A stretch of 64,000 bases of DNA from Rhynchopus sp. YZ270_cl-10 (Eukaryota; Euglenozoa; Diplonemea; Diplonemida; Diplonemidae): assembly GCA_964035575.1 (NCBI GenBank), contig OZ037870.1:1454217-1518216 (forward strand). Reading direction: 5' to 3'. Below are positions 57,401 to 64,000 of the stretch, piece by piece. The position numbers and the translations under genes were made by a program. Numbering within the stretch: the stretch's first letter is position 1; the number at the start of each line of letters is the position of its first letter. The notes beneath the pieces were generated by a model. It ran no database searches, was not told where the DNA came from, and saw only the letters and a program-made list of their open reading frames with translations.

Positions 57401-58550
57401 GACCAGCAGACCCGCCACACCCACACACACCACACCCGCAGACCCGCCGACCCGCAGACCCGCAGACCCGCAGACCCGCAGACCCGCCACACCCACACAC
57501 ACCACACCCGCAGACCCGCAGACCCGCAGACCCGCAGACCCGCCACACCCACACACACCACACCCGCAGACCCGCAGACCCGCAGACCCGCAGACCCGCA
57601 GACCCGCAGACCCGCCACACCCACACACACCACACCCGCAGACCCGCCGACCCGCAGACCCGCCGACCCGCAGACCCGCAGACCCGCCACACCCACACAC
57701 ACCACACCCGCAGACCCGCAGACCCGCAGACCCGCAGACCCGCAGACCCGCAGACCCGCCACACCCACACACACCACACCCGCAGACCCGCCGACCCGCA
57801 GACCCGCCGACCCGCAGACCCGCAGACCCGCCACACCCGCAACTAGATGCCGGCTCAGCTACCTGAAACGCGGTAATATACAGAGAGTAACCCGCAAACC
57901 GCAAACCCGCAAACCCGCAAACCCGCAAACCCGCAAACCCGCAAACCCGCAAACCCGCAAACCCGCAAACCCGCAAACCCGCAAACCCGCAAACCCGCAA
58001 ACCCGCAAACCCGCAAACCCGCAAACCCGCAAACCCGCAAACCCGCAAACCCGCAAACCCGCAAACCCGCAAACCCGCAAACCCGCAAACCCGCAAACCC
58101 GCAAACCCGCAAACCCGCAAACCCGCAAACCCGCAAACCCGTAAACCCGCAAACCCGCAAACCCGCAAACCCGCAAACCCGCAAACCCGCAAACCCGCAA
58201 ACCCGCAAACCCGCAAACCCGCAAACCCGCAAACCCGCAAACCCGCAAACCCGCAAACCCGCAAACCCGCAAACCCGCAAACCCGCAAACCCGCAAACCC
58301 GCAAACCCGCAAACCCGCAAACCCGCAAACCCGCAAACCCGCAAACCCGCAAACCCGCAAACCCGCAAACCCGCAAACCCGCAAACCCGCAAACCCGCAA
58401 ACCCGCAAACCCGCAAACCCGCAAACCCGCAAACCCGCAAACCCGCAAACCCGCAAACCCGCAAACCCGCAAACCCGCAAACCCGCAAACCCGCAAACCC
58501 GCAAACCCGTAAACCCGCAAACCCGCAAACCCGCAAACCCGTAAACCCGC
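54427..58550. repeat. Macrosatellite unit 3 (4.1 kb)
   Basis: Low-repeat block 54427-55194, compound satellite 55195-57840, junction 57841-57889 and the longest octamer array (57890-58550). One substitution separates its block from the other two (GGTGACATGCAT versus GGTGAAATGCAT at about 55087). It then joins segmental duplication copy 2 at ACGAGAAGTGAG. Confidence 0.92.
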
Positions 58551-59163
58551 ACGAGAAGTGAGCAACCATCGTTATCTAGCTGGTGTGTGTGATAGCAGGC
58601 TGGTGTGCCTGAAATGTTTTGTAAAAAAGGAAAAAAATATATAGATTCTTTTCTTTGTTTTTGTTGTGACATTTTTCTCTTTTTTTTTGTTTTGTTTTTA
58701 TTGCTCTTTTTTTTCGGATTGAAGATGTTTTAAAATACCTGCATACTACCACTACCAAAAAATTCAAGACGATTTAAAATACTACTACTACCAAAATATT
58801 GAAGACACTTTAAAATACTACTACTACGAAAAAACCCGAAACCCTAGAAACCCACACCCCACAAACGTATTGCTATTTCTTTTATTTAAAGAGAGAGATG
58901 ACATGGTAGAAAAAAATATTTAGTACGGCCTGCGCGTCATGCTCATCATGCGGAGGTCGCTTAGACGGTACCCTGCAGGATTAGTTCCTACGGTAACAGC
59001 CATTCTTTGCAGGATCATGCGCACTGCTTTCACTGGCATCCTCCTGTCTCTCAGAAAGCATTTTGTGGCGTCACATTCCAGGAAGAAGTAGGGGCTTTTG
59101 AACCCGGTACGCACGCTCACATAGTTGTGAACGGCATCGTAAGCCGGAGTTCCCACTGGAATT

Positions 59164-60946
59164 TTTTTCTCTTTTTTGTACTTGGACTAGTTTTTTATGA
59201 GAATAGAAAGGAAAAAGGAAGAAATGGAGAAGACAATAAAGACAATAAAATGAACAGGAAATGGAAAAGGAAAAAGGAAATGGAAAAATGAAAAGGAAAA
59301 AATGATGACCAAAAATGGTCGGTGTTTCAAGTTTTGTATAAAAGGCGGGCGAAGAGTACGGTAGAGCCAACAGAGTTTTATACAAAACAAGAAACTGCAT
59401 TATGTGTTTGTTTTTTATTCTTTTTGATCAATTTGAATACACAGGCGTCACACTTCTGGGGCAAAAAAAGGAAAAAAAGAAGACCTAATCCTCCTTACTT
59501 AAAAGAAGGGAAGGGAGAATAAAAAACACATTGCCTTTGCTTTGTTGTCTGCAGAATGGTTTGTTTTAGTGCCTCCCCTGGAAAAAGAAAAATGGATTCC
59601 ACTTGGTAAAAATAGCACACCTGTTGAACACACGTCAGGCCAGGAACAGAAGAAAAGCAAACGCTTCCACGAATGGAAGCAAAAGAAAAGTGTGGTGAAA
59701 AAACCCTTTTGGCCAAGGTGGTCTTGACTCTGTCTACAAACTTTGGGGATGAATGAAAAAATGACACTGAATAAATAACAGAGAGTGGGCGGGTAAGCCA
59801 CTTCTCCGAGCTAAACACAAAGTAAACACCCTCCACCCATCTGATCCCGCCCACAAACACAAACAATCACGACAGAAACCAAGACAGGCAGAGGATGACC
59901 AGGGTAGGTTTTACTTGAACAGCGAACCTCTGCCTTGATACTTCACACGCTCAGCAGACGAGTTGCCACAACTCTCCAGACCTGCTGCAAAACAGGCCTG
60001 CACCTTTCACCGCATTTCGCTTCGTGCCCCTCATCTGGCGCACTACTGACGGGGGACGCCCCATGTAGGCACATCGGTAGGATTTCGTCTTAACATAGTT
60101 TTTTGTGTAAAAAAAAATGAACCCCTTTTAAAAAAAAATGAACCCCTTTTAAAAAAAAATGAACCCCTTTTAAAAAAAAATGAACCCCTTTTTTAAAAAA
60201 AAATGAACCCCTTTTAAAAAAAAATGAACCCCTTTTAAAAAAAAATGAACCCCTTTTAAAAAAAAATGAACCCCTTTTAAAAAAAAATGAACCCCTTTTT
60301 AAAAAAAAATGAACCCCTTTTTAAAAAAAAATGAACCCCTTTTTAAAAAAAAATGAACCCCTTTTTTTTTAAAAAAAAATGAACCCCTTTTTTTTTAAAA
60401 AAAAATGAACCCCTTTTTTAAAAAAAAATGAACCCCTTTTTAAAAAAAAATGAACCCCATTTTTAAAAAAAAATGAACCCCTAAAAAAAAATGAACCCCT
60501 AAAAAAAAATGAACCCCTAAAAAAAAATGAACCCCTAAAAAAAAATGAACCCCTAAAAAAAAATGAACCCCTTTTTTTAAAAAAAAATGAACCCCTTTTA
60601 AAAAAAAATGAACCCCTTTTAAAAAAAAATGAACCCCTTTTAAAAAAAAATGAACCCCTTTTAAAAAAAAATGAACCCCTTTTAAAAAAAAATGAACCCC
60701 TTTTAAAAAAAAATGAACCCCTTTTTAAAAAAAAATGAACCCCTTTTTAAAAAAAAATGAACCCCTTTTTTAAAAAAAAATGAACCCCTTTTTTAAAAAA
60801 AAATGAACCCCTTTTTTAAAAAAAAATGAACCCCTTTTAAAAAAAAATGAACCCCTTTTTAAAAAAAAATGAACCCCTTTTTAAAAAAAAATGAACCCCT
60901 TTTTTAAAAAAAAATGAACCCCTTTTTTTAAAAAAAAATGAACCCC
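59164..60946 (-). mobile_element. X repeat copy 5 with its 5' monomer array and target-site duplication
   Basis: ACTGGAATT at 59155-59163 is repeated at 60947-60955, and the unbroken sequence is present once at the paralogous site (about 37876). The inserted unit is, on the minus strand, about 840 bp of GGGGTTCAT(T)n-type monomers, then a complete a-subtype X copy (60105-59170), then a short A-rich tail. Monomers and X body thus moved as one unit, so the array is part of the element and not an independent satellite. Confidence 0.92.
60106..60946. repeat. Array of about 40 A/T-rich monomers at the 5' end of X copy 5
   Basis: Each monomer is A8-9 TGAACCCC followed by 0-8 T, on the + strand. 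Unit length varies from about 16 to 26 bp through the T and A runs, while the TGAACCCC core is unchanged almost everywhere. A sub-block at 60480-60570 lacks the T run. Confidence 0.95.
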
Positions 60947-61897
60947 ACTGGAATTGAGAATCTTTTTTGCTTCCCGCCGATCTTGTACTCGAATGTGGCA
61001 CCATAATCGTCACTTGTCATTGCAGTGGATTGCAGTGTTGCACACACGGATTCATTAATTCCTCCGCAGTAGAGGACAGCCACCACTGCCTTGTGCAGGG
61101 CTAGCTCTATAGGGCCAGCTGTGACAGGAAGGTCCAAAAACGTGTCAATGTCGTGCTTCAGCTGTTGCCTTTGGGTTTTGGGCATTTTTTTTGTGTATGA
61201 ATATGTGTATGATTGACTGAGGTAGTGTGTGTGTTTTGGAAGCGTAAAATTACTTTACTAGTAGTAAAAAATGAAATTTAAAGTGTTCTTTGTTTTTGTT
61301 GACATATTTCATTTTTGACAAACACCTCTGACGGAAGCAGGCACTAAAAACAATGAATAAAAAAAAACAAAAACTGTGACACCCCATATGTTATTTTGTT
61401 TGCGGGTTTGCTCTGATAAATGTAGATACACCTTTTCTCTTTTTCTTTTTTTCCCTTTTTTTTTATGCAATCAACAACAAACTCCCCAAAAACAATGTTT
61501 TCTTCATCACAAGAGATTTCTCTCCGGCTGGGAAGAAGTATCCAATACAAACCCAAACAAAAAACAATTTAAAATAGAAAAATAAACACTTCTTAGATCA
61601 TTTGAACTGTGTTTTGGTGTTGAAGTTTTTTATTTGCTTTACTGCCAGTAATTGTAACTTCACTTCAACTTTTATCTTTTTCTTTTTCTTTTTTTCTTTT
61701 CTTTTTATGCAATTAACAACAAACTCCCCAAAAATAATGTTTTCTTCATCACAAGAGATTTCCTTTGCAAAAACAAAAATTAACTGAGACAAAAAAACCC
61801 GCAAACCCGCAAGCCCACAAAGACATCTCCCCACTTATCGCTATTTTTTATTTGTTTTCTTATTTTATCCTTAATGTTCACAACTCTACCACACAAA

Positions 61898-62370
61898 TCA
61901 TTGCATCAATAGACCTGTCACAGGCTCCCCCTTGAATAAGTATTTAAACAAATACTTAACAACAAGGACCCCGCGCACTTCCTCATTGTTTCTGTGGCGC
62001 CGATATTTCAGGAGAAGATTGTAATGAACCATCCACCTGTTGTTCATCAGATACTGACTGAAAGCTTTGTAGAGGTTTGGGTGTGCTGGTCCAGGGAGTT
62101 GTACGATGTGACCCACATTTAAAGGATTCTTCGGTGATGTTCTGTTGTTGTTCCAAAGAATTGCATTAGCATGAGGCAGACCCCTCTTCTGGTACTCCAT
62201 CACCACCACCATTGCAATGTGATCCCCAAGAATATTTTTGTGAGTAGCCTGCAAGCTGCTCACATCGGGTAGAAGCGTATTCACTCCAGCGACTGAGGTC
62301 TCTACAACTTCAGGGGCATCAGTATCAGAAGTGTTCTGAAAAGTATCACGGAGTGTCAATGATTTCCCAT
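61898..62370 (-). pseudogene. Helitron Rep (HUH) domain fragment, longer copy
   Basis: The minus strand encodes NTLLPDVSSLQATHKNILGD, MVVVMEYQKRGLPHANAILW, VGHIVQLPGPAHPNLYKAF and KYLFKYLFKG. These follow the Helitron Rep order: a motif that should read GLPHAH, then the DNRW...NLLLKY segment, then the two-tyrosine YxxxY. The second His of the HUH pair reads Asn here. The reading ends at GLLMQ with no helicase. Upstream it runs, in the same open frame, into the decamer satellite. Both ends are thus missing, and it is a dead DNA-transposon fragment. Confidence 0.75.
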
Positions 62371-63816
62371 CATTTGCCAGGATTTGCCATGATTTGCCAT
62401 GATTTCCCATCATTTGCCATGATTTGCCATCATTTGCCATAATTTGCCATGATTTGCCATCATTTGCCATCATTTGCCAGGATTTGCCATCATTTGCATT
62501 GTTTTGCCAGGATTTGCCATGATTTGCCATGATTTGCCATCATTTGCCATGTTTTGCCATCATTTGCCATGTTTTGCCATCATTTGCCATAATTTGCCAT
62601 GATTTGCCATGATTTGCCATCATTTGCCATCATTTGCCATCATTTGCCATAATTTGCCATGATTTGCCATCATTTGCCATCATTTGCCATCATTTGCCAT
62701 AATTTGCCATGATTTGCCATGATTTGCCATCATTTGCCATCATTTGCCATCATTTGCCATAATTTGCCATGATTTGCCATCATTTGCCATCATTTGCCAT
62801 CATTTGCCATCATTTGCCATCATTTGCCATGATTTGCCATGATTTGCCATGATTTGCCATGATTTGCACTATTTTCCCACTGTAGTGAACAAATTTCAAA
62901 ATTTTCGATCTTTTTCGCCACATAGCACTTATCCCACTTAAATTGACGCAATTTCCCCAGTGGAGACACTGTGTTGATATTTTGGGCCCAAAAACCACCC
63001 CACATAAATACTGTTCAAAATTTCCGAACATTGTAAATTTTTTTTGGATATCAGTTTTATGGCTAACTTGGGATTTACCATGATTTGCCATGATTTGCCA
63101 TGATTTGCCATGATTTGCCATCATTTGCCATGTTTTGCCATGATTTGCCATCATTTGCCATCATTTGCATTGTTTTGCCAGGATTTGCCATGATTTGCCA
63201 TGATTTGCCATCATTTGCCATGTTTTGCCATCATTTGCCATGTTTTGCCATCATTTGCCATAATTTGCCATGATTTGCCATCATTTGCCATCATTTGCCA
63301 TCATTTGCCATAATTTGCCATGATTTGCCATGATTTGCCATCATTTGCCAGGATTTGCCATCATTTGCATTGTTTTGCCAGGATTTGCCATGATTTGCCA
63401 TGATTTGCCATCATTTGCCATCATTTGCCATAATTTGCCATGATTTGCCATGATTTGCCATCATTTGCCAGGATTTGCCATCATTTGCATTGTTTTGCCA
63501 GGATTTGCCATGATTTGCCATGATTTGCCATCATTTGCCATGTTTTGCCATCATTTGCCATCATTTGCCATCATTTGCCATAATTTGCCATGATTTGCCA
63601 TCATTTGCCATCATTTGCCATAATTTGCCATAATTTGCCATGATTTGCCATCATTTGGCATCATTTGCCATCATTTGCCATAATTTGCCATGATTTGCCA
63701 TCATTTGCCATCATTTGCCATCATTTGCCATAATTTGCCATGATTTGCCATCATTTGCCATCATTTGCCATCATTTGCCATCATTTGCCATGATTTGCCA
63801 TGATTTGCCATGATTT
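62360..63816. repeat. Decamer satellite (ATGATTTGCC / ATCATTTGCC)n
   Basis: Tandem 10-bp units at 62360-62865 and 63071-63816, with variants ATAATTTGCC, ATGTTTTGCC, AGGATTTGCC and CATTGTTTTGCC. The variants recur in the same order (for example near 62494, 63165, 63366 and 63487), showing higher-order units of about 120-200 bp. The unit is stop-free in at least one minus-strand frame, which codes ANDGKSWQIM-like peptides of no known function. Confidence 0.95.
62866..63070. repeat. Spacer block of the decamer satellite, copy 1
   Basis: A 205-bp non-decamer block beginning GCACTATTTTCCCACTG. It is repeated from 63817 to the window end, 951 bp further on, and is almost identical as far as it can be followed (TTTTTTTTGG versus TTTTGTTTGG near the end). 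With the decamers it makes a second macrosatellite with a period of about 951 bp. Confidence 0.93.
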
Positions 63817-64000
63817 GCACTATTTTCCCACTGTAGTGAACAAATTTCAAAATTTTCGATCTTTTTCGCCACATAGCACTTATCCCACTTAAATTGACGC
63901 AATTTCCCCAGTGGAGACACTGTGTTGATATTTTGGGCCCAAAAACCACCCCACATAAATACTGTTCAAAATTTCCGAACATTGTAAATTTTGTTTGGAT
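63817..64000. repeat. Spacer block of the decamer satellite, copy 2, cut by the window edge
   Basis: Matches 62866-63049. It shows that the decamer macrosatellite continues beyond the window. Confidence 0.93.

Larger units (their letters stand above)
58920..61185 (-). pseudogene. Second tyrosine-recombinase-like ORF, split by an X insertion
   Basis: The coding halves at 58920-59163 and about 60947-61185 correspond to the ORF at 37643-38116 and are separated by the X element with its monomer array. The retained sequence is otherwise nearly identical to the unbroken copy, so the insertion is young relative to the duplication or the copies are being homogenised. Confidence 0.75.
58551..62124. 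repeat. Segmental duplication, copy 2, with an X insertion
   Basis: Matches 37159-39053. After removing the 1,783-bp insertion and its 9-bp duplication the length is 1,782, about 113 less than copy 1; this agrees with the missing block at 37221-37335. The other differences I saw are single bases and homopolymer lengths. The pair flanks the whole satellite block in the same orientation. Confidence 0.92.

Noticed and set aside
47240-58672. Open frames of 880-1,190 codons over the macrosatellite units
   Set aside because: Same stop-free octamer artefact; the non-repeat ends of these frames have no recognisable protein motif and no likely start site.
60106-60946. Possible CRISPR-like array
   Set aside because: The repeated core is 8 bp with homopolymer spacers, inside a retroposon of a eukaryote; there is no spacer diversity.

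Overview
The window is nuclear DNA from a protist-like eukaryote. Every host gene that can be recognised lies on the + strand. Their introns are short (about 41-170 nt), nearly all start GTATGY, and all end in AG after a pyrimidine run. Several start codons follow a long pyrimidine tract and an AG, as at spliced-leader trans-splice acceptors. Unidirectional genes, conventional cis introns and huge repeat blocks together suggest a euglenozoan, perhaps a diplonemid. That is an inference: no spliced leader, rRNA or tRNA gene was seen.

Region 1, about 1-19.5 kb, is gene-bearing. It holds an unassigned protein (1144-2946), a compact Gemin5-like WD40 protein (3938-6940), a small one-pass membrane protein (7173-7689), a SAM-like plus MacroD-type macrodomain protein (10664-11818), an S4 plus RluA-type pseudouridine synthase whose expected catalytic Asp is Glu (13172-14715), a PPR-like helical-repeat protein (16271-17634), a triple-BRCT nuclear protein (17865-18982) and a vWA/MIDAS remnant (19293-19534). 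The gaps between them hold three inverted-repeat elements (2950-3649, 8109-9557, 14907-16030) and several hairpins.

Region 2, about 20-37 kb, is a nest of retroelements. A 10.7-kb non-LTR retrotransposon (25354-36049) has an uninterrupted ORF of about 3,116 codons. In order it encodes an OTU-like protease domain, zinc fingers, reverse transcriptase, a restriction-like endonuclease, a second OTU-like domain and a RING-like Cys/His cluster. Around it lie an older LINE relic on the minus strand, a 118-bp fragment of the same LINE, and copies of a 0.6-1-kb A-tailed repeat (called X here). X and the big LINE share 5' tandem monomers of the form GGGGTTCAT(T)n. Two X copies have exact 9-bp target-site duplications.

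Region 3, about 37-64 kb, is satellite DNA with DNA-transposon pieces. Arrays of the octamer CCCGCAAA and its relatives (CCCGCAGA, CCCGCCGA and A/C-only octamers) form compound satellites, which sit inside a 3.8-4.1-kb macrosatellite repeated three times. The block is bracketed by two copies of a 1.8-1.9-kb segment carrying a tyrosine-recombinase-like ORF and a Helitron Rep fragment. The second copy is split by an X insertion and leads into a decamer satellite with a period of about 951 bp. The very long ORFs across these satellites are artefacts of stop-free repeat units and are not annotated as genes.
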